This document shows positions 49,138 to 58,499 of a stretch of 64,000 bases of DNA, piece by piece. This stretch comes from Streptomyces kaniharaensis. GTDB taxonomy: Bacteria; Actinomycetota; Actinomycetes; Streptomycetales; Streptomycetaceae. Each line of letters opens with the position of its first letter. Position 1 is the stretch's first letter. A model generated the notes under the pieces. The model did not search any database and was not told the DNA's origin. It saw only the letters and a program-made list of their open reading frames with translations. The position numbers were made by a program, and so were the translations under genes. The DNA is taken from the NCBI RefSeq assembly GCF_009569385.1, contig NZ_WBOF01000001.1:1612001-1676000 (forward strand), in the 5' to 3' direction.

Positions 49138-49971
49138 ATGCGCAGCCGCCAGTACGGACCCGACCTGACCCCGCCGTGGAAGAGGCAGGCCCCCGCCCCG
49201 GAGGTGCCCGCCGAGCGGGGCCTGGTGGTCGAGGAGGCCGCCACCGGCTTCTGCGGGGCGGTGGTGCGCTGCGAGAGGACGGCGGAGGGGTTCACCGTCA
49301 CCCTGGAGGACCGGTTCGGCAAGCACCGGGTCTTCCCCCTGGTGCCGCGCGGCTTCCTGCTGGAGGGCCGGGTCGTCACCCTGGTCCGCCCGACCGGCCC
49401 CGCCCCCTCCCGTAGGCCCGGCCGCACCGCCTCCGGCTCCGTCGCCGTCCCGGGCGCCCGCGCCCGGGTCGCCCGTGAGTCCCGGATCTACGTCGAGGGC
49501 CGGCACGACGCCGAGCTCGTCGAACGGGTCTGGGGCGACGACCTTCGGATCGAGGGCGTCGTCGTCGAGTACCTGGAGGGCGTGGACGACCTGCCCGCGA
49601 TCGTCGCCGACTTCGCCCCCGGCCCCGGCCGCCGCCTCGGCGTCCTGGTCGACCACCTGCTCCCCGGCACCAAGGAGCACCGCATCGCCGCCCAGGTCAC
49701 CGGCGATGCCGTGCTGGTCGTCGGCCACCCCTACGTCGACATCTGGCAGGCCGTGAAGCCCTCCTCCGTCGGCATCCCCGCCTGGCCCGCCGTTCCCCGC
49801 GGCGAGGACTGGAAGACGGGCACCTGCCGCCGCCTCGGCTGGCCCGCCGACACCCCCGCCGCCTGGAAGCGCATCCTCTCGAAGGTCGACACCTACAAGG
49901 ACCTGGAGCCGGAACTCCTCGGCCGCGTCGAGGAGTTGATCGACTTCGTGACGCTTCCGGATCACGCGTAG
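49138..49971 (+). CDS. DUF3097 family protein
   Basis: 277-aa actinobacterial protein of unknown function. 'RSRQYGPDLTPPWKRQAPA' is the typical start. The central block 'RIYVEGRHDAELVERVWGDD' with 'VLVDHLLPGTKE' resembles a TOPRIM-like fold (an early Glu, then a DxH/DxD type motif), hinting at nucleic-acid or nucleotide chemistry; that is inference. The ATG at 49138 is preferred over 49114. The 3' end overlaps a remnant on the opposite strand by 10 bp. Confidence 0.82.
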   Translation: MRSRQYGPDLTPPWKRQAPAPEVPAERGLVVEEAATGFCGAVVRCERTAEGFTVTLEDRFGKHRVFPLVPRGFLLEGRVVTLVRPTGPAPSRRPGRTASGSVAVPGARARVARESRIYVEGRHDAELVERVWGDDLRIEGVVVEYLEGVDDLPAIVADFAPGPGRRLGVLVDHLLPGTKEHRIAAQVTGDAVLVVGHPYVDIWQAVKPSSVGIPAWPAVPRGEDWKTGTCRRLGWPADTPAAWKRILSKVDTYKDLEPELLGRVEELIDFVTLPDHA

Positions 49972-50085
49972 GTCTGGAACCCGGCGGTGTCGAGGGTGAC
50001 GCCCAGCAGATCGACCGGAATCGGCTCGCCGAACTCGGTGGTCCGCTCGGAGGGGATCCGGTCGATCAGGGACTCGACGACCGGG
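49962..50085 (-). pseudogene. 3' remnant resembling a Uma2-family endonuclease
   Basis: The minus-strand frame directly after the hemW stop is open for about 40 codons and ends in TGA at 49962. Its residues 'FGEPIPVDLLGVTLDTAGF' plus 'QTYA' resemble the C-terminal end of Streptomyces Uma2 (DUF820) proteins. No start codon or catalytic part remains, and the frame runs out at hemW, so this looks like a gene tail left after deletion. The match is by eye on a short segment. Confidence 0.5.
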
Positions 50086-51324
50086 TCAGTCCACCAGGTC
50101 ACGGACGACCGCGTCCGCCAGGAGGCGGCCCTGGAGGGTCAGGGCGGCGCGTCCCTGCCGGTAGGACTCCGGGGCGAGGAGGCCGTCGGTGAGGGCCCGG
50201 TCGGCGGCCTGGCGGCCGGTGTCGGTGAGGAGGGTCAGGGGGATGCCCTCGGCGAGGCGCAGTTCGAGGAGGATGCGCTCGACGCGGCGGTCCTCGTCGG
50301 AGAGGATCTCGCGGGCCTGCGCGGGGGTGCGGCCCTCGGTGAGGGCCGCGGCGTAGGCGGCGGGGTGCTTGGCGTTCCACCAGCGGACGCCGCCGACGTG
50401 GCTGTGGGCGCCGGGGCCGGCACCCCACCAGTCGGCGCCGGTCCAGTACAGCTCGTTGTGGCGGCAGCGGCCCTCGGGCGTGGTGGCCCAGTTGGAGACC
50501 TCGTACCAGGAGTAGCCGGCGGCGGCGAGCGCCTCCTCGGCGATGAGGTAGCGGTCGGCGTGCACGTCGTCGTCGATCATCGGGAGTTCGCCGCGCCTGA
50601 CCCGGGCGGCGAGGCGGGTGCCCTCCTCGACGATCAGCGAGTAGGCGGACACGTGGTCGGGCCCGGCGCCGATGGCGGCGTCCAGGGAGGCCCGCCAGTC
50701 GTCGTCGGACTCGCCGGGGGTGCCGTAGATGAGGTCGAGGTTGACGTGCTCGAAGCCGGCCGCGCGGGCCTCGGCGACGCAGGCCTCGGGGCGGCCCGGG
50801 GTGTGGTGGCGGTCGAGCAGCCGCAGCACGTGCGGGCGGGCGCTCTGCATGCCGAAGGAGATCCGGTTGTAGCCGCCCTCGCGCAATTCGGCGAGGTAGG
50901 CGGGGTCGACGGACTCGGGGTTGGCCTCGGTGGTGACCTCGGCGCCGTCGGCGAGCCCGAACTCGTCGCGGATCGCGCCGAGCATCCGCACCAGGTCGCG
51001 GGCGGGCAGCAGGGTGGGGGTGCCGCCGCCGAGGAAGACGGTCCGCACCGGGACGTCCGCGGAGCCGAGCACCTTCCGTGCGAGCCGGATCTCGGCGATC
51101 ACGTTGTCGGCGTAGGTCTCCTGCGTGGCGACGGGCCCGCGTCCGGCCTGCGCGCGCAGCTCGGTCGCGGTGTAGGTGTTGAAGTCGCAGTAGCCGCAGC
51201 GGCTGGCGCAGTACGGCACGTGCACGTAGAAGCCGAACGGCCTGGCCCCGATCCCGTCGAGGGCGGGCGCGGGCAGGGAACCGTCGGACGGCACCGGGTC
51301 GCCGTCGGGAAGTGCGGAGGGCAT
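50086..51324 (-). CDS. hemW: Heme chaperone HemW (radical SAM)
   Basis: 412-aa radical-SAM protein of the HemW (formerly HemN-like) group. The Fe-S motif is 'YCASRCGYCDFN' (C39, C43, C46), which has HemW's C-X3-C-X2-C. 'VFLGGGTPTLLP' binds SAM, and 'NRISFGMQSARPHVLRLLDR' and 'VNLDLIYGTPGESDDDWRAS' are family blocks. It transfers heme to target enzymes rather than oxidising coproporphyrinogen. ATG at 51324. Conserved near lepA and hrcA in actinobacteria. Confidence 0.94.
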   Translation of the reverse strand: MPSALPDGDPVPSDGSLPAPALDGIGARPFGFYVHVPYCASRCGYCDFNTYTATELRAQAGRGPVATQETYADNVIAEIRLARKVLGSADVPVRTVFLGGGTPTLLPARDLVRMLGAIRDEFGLADGAEVTTEANPESVDPAYLAELREGGYNRISFGMQSARPHVLRLLDRHHTPGRPEACVAEARAAGFEHVNLDLIYGTPGESDDDWRASLDAAIGAGPDHVSAYSLIVEEGTRLAARVRRGELPMIDDDVHADRYLIAEEALAAAGYSWYEVSNWATTPEGRCRHNELYWTGADWWGAGPGAHSHVGGVRWWNAKHPAAYAAALTEGRTPAQAREILSDEDRRVERILLELRLAEGIPLTLLTDTGRQAADRALTDGLLAPESYRQGRAALTLQGRLLADAVVRDLVD

Positions 51325-51382
51325 GACCCCATTGTCCCGTACGACTCACCCGAACCGGTGAGCCGTACGGGACCGGGGCGGA

Positions 51383-53305
51383 TCAGGCCTCGTTGGCGCC
51401 GGCGTACATCGCGGTGACGGCGTCCGCGTAGGTCCGCTCGACCACCGGGCGCTTGATCTTCAGGCTCGGGGTGAGCTCGCCGTGCTCGACGTCGAGGTCG
51501 CGCGGCAGCAGGTGGAACTTCTTGATCGTCTGCCAGCGCTGGAGGTCGCCGTTGAGCCGCTTCACGAAGCCCTCGATCAGCTGGTGCACGGCCGGGTCGG
51601 CGGCCACCTCGGCGTAGGACCTGCCGGCCAGGCCGTGCTCGGCGGCCCACGGCATGATGACGGCCTCGTCCAGGCCGATCAGCGCGGTGCAGAAGTTGCG
51701 GCCGTTGCCGATCACCAGGATGTTGCTGACGAACGGGCAGACCGCCTTGAACTTGCCCTCGACTTCGCTGGGCGCCACGTACTTGCCGCCGGAGGTCTTG
51801 AACAGGTCCTTCTTGCGGTCGGTGATCCGCAGGAAGCCGTCGGCGCTGAGCTCGCCGATGTCCTCGGTGTGGAACCAGCCGTCCGCCTCCAGCACCTCGG
51901 CGGTCTTCTCCGGCAGGTCGTGGTAGCCGCGCATGACGCCCGGGCCGCGCAGCAGGATCTCGCCGTCCTCGGCGATCCGGACCTCGGTGCCGGGCAGCGG
52001 GCGGCCGACGGTGCCGATCCGGACGTCCTCCTCACGGTTGACGCAGGAGCCGGCGCTGGTCTCGCTGAGGCCGTAGCCCTCCAGGATCGGGACCCCGGCG
52101 CCGAGGAAGAAGTAGCCGATCTCGGGGGCCAGCGCGGCGCTGCCCGAGACGGCCCCGCGCAGCCGGCCGCCGAAGGCCGCGCGGATCTTCGCGTACACCA
52201 GCCTGTCGGCGAGCGCGTGCTGCATCCGCAGGCCGAACGGCGCGCTGCCCACCCCGGTGGCGATCCGGTTCTCCTGGACGACGCGGGCGTGCTCGCGGGC
52301 GACCCCGGCGGCCCAGCGGAAGATCTTGTACTTGGCGCCGCCCTCGGCCCGGGCCCTGCCCGCGATGCCGTTGTAGACCTTCTCGAAGATGCGCGGCGCG
52401 GAGGCCATGACGGTCGGCCGGATGGCCGGCAGGTTGTGGATGATCCGGTCGACCCGGCCGTCCACCGCCATCACGTGGCCGGTGGCGATCTGGCCGGAGA
52501 TCAGCGTCTTGCCGAACACGTGCGACAGCGGCAGCCACATGAACTGGACGTCGTCGGAGCGCAGCAGCCCGCTGGCCTCCTGGGCCCGGCCCTCGTACGC
52601 CCAGCAGTCGTGCACCAGGCGCACGCCCTTGGGGCGGCCGGTGGTGCCGGACGTGTAGATCAGGGTGGCCAGCTGCTCCTTGTCGAGCGCGGCGACGGTC
52701 TTCTCGATCGCGTCCGGGTGCTTCTCCAGGTACTCGGCGCCGCGCTGCTCCAGCTCGGCGAGGGTGAGCACCTCGAGGCCGGCCGTCTCGGGGGCGGTGG
52801 CGGGGGCGTCGATGAGGATGACGGTGCGCAGCTCGGGCAGCTGCTCGATCTGCTCGACGGCCTTGGCGAGCTGCGCGGCGTTCTCCGCGATCAGCGCTCT
52901 GGAGCCGGAGTTGGCGAGGATGAAGGCGGTCTCGTCGGCGTTGGTGCTCGGGTAGACGGTCGTGGTGGCGGCGCCCGCGCACATGTTCCCGAGGTCGGCG
53001 ATGATCCACTCGAGCCGGGTGGAGGAGGCCAGCGCGACCCGGTCCTCCGGCTGGATGCCGAGCGTCATCAGACCGGCGGCCACCGCCTTGACCCGGGCCG
53101 CGGTCTGCGCCCAGGTCAGCGAGCGCCACTGCTCGGCGCCCGGAGCGCTGTCCGCGGCGTGCTCGTCGACCGGGGCCGGGTAACGGTAGGCCTCGCCGTT
53201 CGGGGTCGCGGCGACCCGCTCCAGGAACAGGTGGGCGACGGAGGCGGGACGCCCGGCGACGATGTCAGCACTGCCGGAGTCGATCAGGGACTGCGCGGAA
53301 CTCAA
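51383..53305 (-). CDS. Long-chain fatty acid-CoA ligase (AMP-binding)
   Basis: 640-aa adenylate-forming enzyme that activates fatty acids to acyl-CoA. The AMP motif is 'TLIYTSGTTGRPKGVRLVH'; 'LEGYGLSETSAGS' and 'GWFHTEDIGELSADGFLRIT' with 'DRKKDLFKTSGGKYVAP' are the later core motifs, and the catalytic Lys lies in the C-terminal 'LTPSLKIKRP'. Unusual TTG start at 53305 supported by GGAGGT 7 nt upstream. A palindrome lies 75-101 bp upstream, possibly for a fatty-acid-responsive repressor. Confidence 0.93.
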   Translation of the reverse strand: MSSAQSLIDSGSADIVAGRPASVAHLFLERVAATPNGEAYRYPAPVDEHAADSAPGAEQWRSLTWAQTAARVKAVAAGLMTLGIQPEDRVALASSTRLEWIIADLGNMCAGAATTTVYPSTNADETAFILANSGSRALIAENAAQLAKAVEQIEQLPELRTVILIDAPATAPETAGLEVLTLAELEQRGAEYLEKHPDAIEKTVAALDKEQLATLIYTSGTTGRPKGVRLVHDCWAYEGRAQEASGLLRSDDVQFMWLPLSHVFGKTLISGQIATGHVMAVDGRVDRIIHNLPAIRPTVMASAPRIFEKVYNGIAGRARAEGGAKYKIFRWAAGVAREHARVVQENRIATGVGSAPFGLRMQHALADRLVYAKIRAAFGGRLRGAVSGSAALAPEIGYFFLGAGVPILEGYGLSETSAGSCVNREEDVRIGTVGRPLPGTEVRIAEDGEILLRGPGVMRGYHDLPEKTAEVLEADGWFHTEDIGELSADGFLRITDRKKDLFKTSGGKYVAPSEVEGKFKAVCPFVSNILVIGNGRNFCTALIGLDEAVIMPWAAEHGLAGRSYAEVAADPAVHQLIEGFVKRLNGDLQRWQTIKKFHLLPRDLDVEHGELTPSLKIKRPVVERTYADAVTAMYAGANEA

Positions 53306-53646
53306 CGAGGACCTCCGGGGGCGGGTGGCCGTCTGAGGGATTGTCGCGGCGCCCGTGGGGGCGGTCGCCGGGCCTCCGGGTTACCTGGCCGGTACCGGCG
53401 AGTAACAAGGGGGCAATCAGCAGCCTAGTTGGGAAACCGGTCATTCCGTAAGAGGGCAGGCCGAGCTGGCACGCCCCCGACCTGCCGGTGCCCGGTGACA
53501 ACTCCCAGGTGAACGGCGCAACCCGGCCCGCCCGGCGGCTCGGCAAAGGACTGGACAAACCTCCCGCCCACTCGCAGGGAATCACCTGTGCGAGTGCACG
53601 AAGGACCGAGAATTGGGATGCGAATCCTCCCGTCGACGACAAGAGT
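53306..53646. other. 341-bp divergent promoter region
   Basis: No supported gene between the acyl-CoA ligase (minus) and the ABC exporter (plus). A 27-bp near-symmetric element lies at 53380-53406: GTTAC, then the 12-bp palindrome GCCGGTACCGGC (53388-53399), then GTAAC, with 3- and 2-nt spacers. It could be an operator for the ligase gene, for example of a TetR-type regulator. The rest shows no clear promoter. Confidence 0.5.
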
Positions 53647-55386
53647 GTGCCAGTGCTGATCAGACTGCTGAGGGCGTACCTACGCCCGTACTCCCGACCG
53701 ATCGCCCTGCTGGTGGTCCTCCAGCTGGTGGCGACCCTCGCGGCGCTCTACCTGCCCACACTCAACGCCGACATCATCGACCAGGGCGTGGTCAAGGGCG
53801 ACACCGGTTACATCCTGCGAGTCGGCGCGGTGATGATCGGCGTCACCGTCGCCCAGGCCCTGTGCTCGATCGGCGCCGTCTACTACGGCGCACGCACCGC
53901 CATGGCCTTCGGACGCGACGTCCGCGCCGCCGTGTTCGACCGGGTGCAGAGCTTCTCCGCCCGCGAGGTCGGCCAGTTCGGCGCGCCCTCCCTGATCACC
54001 CGGACCACCAACGACGTCCAACAGGTCCAGATGCTGGCCCTGATGAGCTTCACGCTCATGGTGGCCGCGCCCATCATGTGCGTCGGCGGCATCATCATGG
54101 CGCTCAACCAGGACGTGCCGCTGTCCGGCCTGCTGCTCGCCGTCATCCCGGTGCTCGGCACCGTCGTCGTCCTGCTCGTCCGCTCGCTGCGCCCCAAGTT
54201 CCGCAGCATGCAGGAGAAGATCGACACGGTGAACCGCGTGCTGCGCGAGCAGATCACCGGCATCCGGGTCATCCGCGCCTTCGTCAAGGACGACCACGAG
54301 CAGGCCCGGTTCGCCGACGCCAACGGCGACCTCACCCACGTCGCCCTCCAGGTCGGCCGGCTGATGGCGTTCATGTTCCCGGCCGTGATGCTGGTCGTGA
54401 ACGTCTCCAGCGTCGCCGTCCTCTGGTTCGGCGCCCACCGGATCGACAGCGGCGACATGGAGATCGGCGCCCTCACCGCCTTCCTCTCCTACCTGATGCA
54501 GATCCTGATGAGCGTCATGATGGCCACCTTCATGTTCATGATGGTGCCGCGCGCCGAGGTCTGCGCCGAGCGCATCGAGGAGGTCCTCGGCACCTCCTCC
54601 AGCGTCGTACCGCCCGCCGCGCCCGTCACCGAGGTGCTGCGCCGCGGCAACCTGGAGCTGCGCGACGTCGCCTTCCGCTACCCCGGCGCCGAGGCCTCGG
54701 TGCTGCGCGGCATCGACATCACCGCCCGCCCCGGCCAGACCACCGCCGTCATCGGCTCCACCGGCAGCGGCAAGTCCACCCTGCTCGGCCTCGTGCCCCG
54801 GCTGTTCGACGCCACCTCCGGGACGGTCCTGCTCGACGGCGTCGACGTCCGCGAACTCGCCCCCGAGGCGATCGCCGAGACCGTCGGACTCGTCCCGCAG
54901 AAGCCCTACCTGTTCTCCGGCACCATCGCCAGCAACCTCCGCTACGGCCGGCCCGACGCCACCGACGAGGAGCTCTGGCACGCCCTGGAGGTCGCCCAGG
55001 CCAAGGACTTCGTCGAGAAACTGCCCGAGGGCCTGGACGCCCCCATCGCCCAGGGCGGCAGCAACGTCTCCGGCGGCCAGCGCCAGCGCCTGGCCATCGC
55101 CCGCGCACTCGTCCGCAAGCCGGACGTCTACCTGTTCGACGACTCCTTCTCCGCGCTCGACTACGCCACCGACGCCAGGCTGCGCAAGGCGCTCTCCCGG
55201 GAGACCGCCGACGCCACCGTGCTGATCGTCGCCCAGCGCGTCTCCACCATCCGCGACGCCGACCGGATCATCGTCCTCGACGAGGGCGCCGTCGTCGGCA
55301 GCGGCACCCACCGCGAACTGATGGCCGACAACCCGACGTACCGGGAGATCGTGCTCTCCCAGCTCACCGAGCAGGAGGCGGCGTGA
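53647..55386 (+). CDS. Heterodimeric ABC exporter, subunit 1 (degenerate catalytic site)
   Basis: 579-aa fused membrane/ATPase half-transporter. Six transmembrane segments fill residues 1-310. Walker A is 'GSTGSGKST' (K376), the signature is 'VSGGQRQRLAIARAL', and Walker B reads 'VYLFDDSFSALD'. The catalytic Glu after Walker B is replaced by Asp499, as in the non-consensus site of heterodimeric exporters. GTG start at 53647 is a choice; the frame is open from 53488, and GTGs at 53645 (other frame) and 53653 are close. The stop overlaps subunit 2 (GTGA). Substrate unknown. Confidence 0.9.
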   Translation: MPVLIRLLRAYLRPYSRPIALLVVLQLVATLAALYLPTLNADIIDQGVVKGDTGYILRVGAVMIGVTVAQALCSIGAVYYGARTAMAFGRDVRAAVFDRVQSFSAREVGQFGAPSLITRTTNDVQQVQMLALMSFTLMVAAPIMCVGGIIMALNQDVPLSGLLLAVIPVLGTVVVLLVRSLRPKFRSMQEKIDTVNRVLREQITGIRVIRAFVKDDHEQARFADANGDLTHVALQVGRLMAFMFPAVMLVVNVSSVAVLWFGAHRIDSGDMEIGALTAFLSYLMQILMSVMMATFMFMMVPRAEVCAERIEEVLGTSSSVVPPAAPVTEVLRRGNLELRDVAFRYPGAEASVLRGIDITARPGQTTAVIGSTGSGKSTLLGLVPRLFDATSGTVLLDGVDVRELAPEAIAETVGLVPQKPYLFSGTIASNLRYGRPDATDEELWHALEVAQAKDFVEKLPEGLDAPIAQGGSNVSGGQRQRLAIARALVRKPDVYLFDDSFSALDYATDARLRKALSRETADATVLIVAQRVSTIRDADRIIVLDEGAVVGSGTHRELMADNPTYREIVLSQLTEQEAA

Positions 55387-57404
55387 CCACCCTCGGAAAG
55401 CCCGACGCCGGCAAGCCCGACGCCGGCGAGCCGGCACCCACCCGGCTGCCCAGCGACTCGCAGGCCGCCGCGGCCCGCCGCGGCCCCGCCGGACCGGGCC
55501 GCTTCATGGGCGGCCAGGGCGCCGAGAAGTCCATGGACTTCAAGGGCTCCGGCAAACGACTGCTCGCCCTCCTGCGCCCCGAACGCGGCCTGCTGGCCGG
55601 AGTGCTGGGCCTCGGCGTGCTCAGCATCGGCTGCGCCGTCACCGGCCCCAGGGTGCTCGGCCACGCCACCGACCTGATCTTCGCCGGGGTGGTCGGCGCC
55701 CGCTTCGCGCCCGGCGCCTCCAAGGAACAGGTCGTCGACGGGCTGCGCGCCCACGGCCAGGGCGGCGTCGCCGACCTGCTCTCCTCGGTCAGCTTCACCC
55801 CCGGCCAGGGCATGGACTTCGGCGCCATCGGCACCATCCTGCTCTGGGTGCTGGCGATCTACGTCGCCTCCGCCCTGTTCGGCATCGTCCAGGGCCGCCT
55901 CGCCACCAAGGCGATCCAGCGCGCCGGCTACCGGCTGCGCCAGGACGTCGAGGCCAAACTCGCCCGGCTGCCGCTGAGTTACTTCGACAAGCAGCCGCGC
56001 GGCGAGGTGCTCAGCCGGGTCACCAACGACATCGACAACATCGGCCAGTCGATGCAGCAGACCATGGGACAGGTCGTCAACTCGCTGCTCACCGTGGTCG
56101 GTGTGCTCGCGATGATGTTCTGGATCTCCCCGCTGCTGGCGCTGATCGCGCTCGTCTCCGTGCCGCTGTCGGTGGTCGTCGCCGCCAAGGTCGGCAAGCG
56201 GGCGCAGCCGCAGTTCGTCCAGCAGTGGGCGTCCACCGGCAAGTTGAACGCGCACATCGAGGAGATGTACACCGGGCACGCCCTCGTCAAGGTGTTCGGC
56301 CGGCAGCGCGAGTCCGCCGAGACCTTCCGCGAGCACAACGAGGCGCTGTTCGCCTCCAGCTTCCGCGCCCAGTTCATCTCCGGCATCATCCAGCCCGCGA
56401 TGATGCTGATCGGCAACCTGCAGTACGTGCTGGTCGCCGTCGTCGGCGGCCTGCGGGTCGCCAGCGGCGCGCTGTCCATCGGCGACGTGCAGGCGTTCAT
56501 CCAGTACTCGCGGCAGTTCAGCCAGCCGCTCACCCAGGTCGCCAGCATGGCCAACCTGGTGCAGTCCGGGGTCGCCTCCGCCGAGCGCGTCTTCGAGCTG
56601 CTGGACGCCCCCGAGCAGACCCCCGAACCGGCCATGCCCGAGCGCCCCGACGCCGTCCGCGGCCGCGTCGCCTTCCAGGACGTGTCCTTCCGCTACGAGC
56701 CCGAGAAGCCGCTCATCGAGGACCTCTCGCTCAAGGTCGAGCCCGGCCAGACCGTCGCCATCGTCGGCCCCACCGGCGCCGGCAAGACCACCCTGGTCAA
56801 CCTGCTGATGCGGTTCTACGAGGTCAGCTCCGGGCGGATCACCCTCGACGGGGTCGACGTCTCCGCGATGTCCCGCGAGGACCTGCGCTCCGGCATCGGC
56901 ATGGTGCTCCAGGACACCTGGCTGTTCGGCGGCACCATCGCCGACAACATCGCCTACGGCGCCCAGGGAGCCACCCGCGAGCAGGTCATCGAAGCCGCCA
57001 GGGCAGCACACGTCGACCGCTTCGTACGCACCCTGCCGGACGGCTACGACACCGTCATCGACGACGAGGGCACCGGCGTCAGCGCGGGCGAGAAGCAGCT
57101 GATCACCATCGCCCGGGCGTTCCTCGCCCAGCCGTCCATCCTCGTCCTGGACGAGGCGACCAGCTCCGTCGACACCCGCACCGAGGTCCTGATCCAGCGG
57201 GCCATGGCCCGGCTGCGCACCGGCCGCACCAGCTTCGTCATCGCGCACCGGCTCTCCACCATCCGGGACGCCGACGTGATCCTGGTGATGGAGAACGGCT
57301 CGATCGTCGAACAGGGCTCGCACGACGAGCTGATCGCCGCCGGCGGCGCGTACGCGCGGCTGTACCAGGCGCAGTTCGCGGAGGCCGTGGCCGAGGTCGA
57401 CTGA
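55383..57404 (+). CDS. Heterodimeric ABC exporter, subunit 2 (catalytic)
   Basis: 673-aa partner with the consensus catalytic Glu591 ('ILVLDEATSSVD'), Walker A 'GPTGAGKTT' (K468) and a non-canonical signature 'VSAGEKQLITIARAF'. Loss of the standard LSGGQ here and of the Glu in subunit 1 is the complementary pattern seen in TmrAB/TM287-288-like pairs. A 50-residue disordered N-terminus contains a duplicated 'GKPDAG' block. About 100 extra residues lie between the first two transmembrane segments ('GVVGARFAPGASKEQVVDGL'). GTG start overlaps the subunit 1 stop. Confidence 0.92.
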   Translation: MTTLGKPDAGKPDAGEPAPTRLPSDSQAAAARRGPAGPGRFMGGQGAEKSMDFKGSGKRLLALLRPERGLLAGVLGLGVLSIGCAVTGPRVLGHATDLIFAGVVGARFAPGASKEQVVDGLRAHGQGGVADLLSSVSFTPGQGMDFGAIGTILLWVLAIYVASALFGIVQGRLATKAIQRAGYRLRQDVEAKLARLPLSYFDKQPRGEVLSRVTNDIDNIGQSMQQTMGQVVNSLLTVVGVLAMMFWISPLLALIALVSVPLSVVVAAKVGKRAQPQFVQQWASTGKLNAHIEEMYTGHALVKVFGRQRESAETFREHNEALFASSFRAQFISGIIQPAMMLIGNLQYVLVAVVGGLRVASGALSIGDVQAFIQYSRQFSQPLTQVASMANLVQSGVASAERVFELLDAPEQTPEPAMPERPDAVRGRVAFQDVSFRYEPEKPLIEDLSLKVEPGQTVAIVGPTGAGKTTLVNLLMRFYEVSSGRITLDGVDVSAMSREDLRSGIGMVLQDTWLFGGTIADNIAYGAQGATREQVIEAARAAHVDRFVRTLPDGYDTVIDDEGTGVSAGEKQLITIARAFLAQPSILVLDEATSSVDTRTEVLIQRAMARLRTGRTSFVIAHRLSTIRDADVILVMENGSIVEQGSHDELIAAGGAYARLYQAQFAEAVAEVD

Positions 57405-57420
57405 CGCCACCTCATGTGAC

Positions 57421-57444
57421 GGGCCGGGGCTCCCGCCCCGGCCC
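57421..57444 (+). terminator. Terminator of the ABC exporter operon
   Basis: Perfect 10-bp GC stem GGGCCGGGGC / GCCCCGGCCC with a 4-nt loop, 16 nt past the subunit 2 stop. Confidence 0.8.
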
Positions 57445-57489
57445 TTCGCGCACCCCGGATCCTCGCAGGGGTTCGCGCTCTCCGCTACC

Positions 57490-58410
57490 GTGGCTCCCGT
57501 GACCGCCCAGCCCACCGCCCCCGAACAGGCCCCGGACGCGTTCGAGACGAACCGCCGCTACCTGGGCTCGGTCGCCTACCGGCTGCTCGGCTCCTTCACC
57601 GACGCCGAGGACGTCCTCCAGGACGCCTGGCTGCGCTGGCAGTCCACCGACCGGGCCGCCGTCACCGACCCGCGCGCCTTCCTCACCACCGTGGTCACCC
57701 GGCTCTGCTACGACCAGCTCGGCTCCGCCCGCGCCCGCCGCGAGGCCTACTACGGCGAGTGGCTGCCGGAGCCGTCCGTCTCCTACGCGAGCGCCCCCGA
57801 CTCCCCCGCCGAGCTGGCCGAACGCGGCGAGTCCGTCTCGCTCGCCCTGCTCGCCGTACTGGAGCAGCTCACCCCGGCCGAGCGGGCCGCCTTCGTGCTG
57901 CACGACGTCTTCGCGGTCGGCTTCGAGGACATCGCCGCTTCCCTGGACCGCACCCCCGACGCCACCCGCCAGCTCGCCTCCCGGGCCCGCCGCCGGGTCA
58001 AGGACGGCGGCCGGCACGCGAACGCCGACCCGGCCGAGCACCGGCGGGCCGTCGAGGCGTTCGCGACCGCCACCGCACGCGGCGACATCCAGGGCCTGAT
58101 GGCCGTCCTGGACCCCGACGTGGTCTGGCACGCCGACGGCGGCGGCATCGTCCGCGCCGCGGCCCGGCCCGTCCTCGGCGCCGACAAGGTGGCCCGATTG
58201 GTAGCCGGGCTGGTCGCCAAGTGGTTCACCCCCGAGTACGGGCTCGGCTCCGCGCTGGTCAACGGCGAGCCCGGGCTCGTCTGGTACGAGCGGGCCACCG
58301 GCGCCGTCTCCGGTGTGGTCGCCCTCACCGTCTCCGGCGGGCGGATCACCGAGGCGTTCGTGGTGGTCAACCCCGAGAAGCTCGGCCACATCCGCCCGAT
58401 CGAGGCGTGA
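57490..58410 (+). CDS. ECF41-type RNA polymerase sigma factor (SigJ-like)
   Basis: 306-aa extracytoplasmic-function sigma factor with a fused regulatory tail. Region 2 ('YRLLGSFTDAEDVLQDAWLR') and region 4 ('LTPAERAAFVLHDVFAVGFE', then 'SLDRTPDATRQLASRARRRV') are followed by a SnoaL-like domain. The ECF41 hallmarks are present: 'WLPEP' (residues 91-95) in the linker and 'NPEKL' (294-298), close to the conserved NPDKL, in the tail. Such tails activate or restrain the sigma factor in place of an anti-sigma factor. GTG at 57490, with 57499 as an alternative. The downstream oxidoreductase is the expected target. Confidence 0.93.
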   Translation: MAPVTAQPTAPEQAPDAFETNRRYLGSVAYRLLGSFTDAEDVLQDAWLRWQSTDRAAVTDPRAFLTTVVTRLCYDQLGSARARREAYYGEWLPEPSVSYASAPDSPAELAERGESVSLALLAVLEQLTPAERAAFVLHDVFAVGFEDIAASLDRTPDATRQLASRARRRVKDGGRHANADPAEHRRAVEAFATATARGDIQGLMAVLDPDVVWHADGGGIVRAAARPVLGADKVARLVAGLVAKWFTPEYGLGSALVNGEPGLVWYERATGAVSGVVALTVSGGRITEAFVVVNPEKLGHIRPIEA

Positions 58411-58420
58411 CGCAGGTCAC

Positions 58421-58447
58421 CGTCACACTCCGACCGGCCGCGTCGTC
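58421..58447 (+). promoter_or_regulatory. ECF41-like promoter before the oxidoreductase gene
   Basis: CGTCACA (58421-58427) differs in one base from the ECF41 -35 element TGTCACA, and CGTC (58444-58447) matches the -10 element with a 16-nt spacer. The start codon is 53 nt downstream. This supports direct control of the oxidoreductase by the sigma factor encoded just upstream. Confidence 0.65.
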
Positions 58448-58499
58448 CCCCTCCCGAACAGCGCTTCACGAGAGCGCACCTCGCAAGGAGGCGGACGAA

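Noticed and set aside
55161..57515. 784-aa open frame antisense to the ABC exporter
   Set aside because: A G/V/D/E-rich shadow of the sense-strand ATPase codons.
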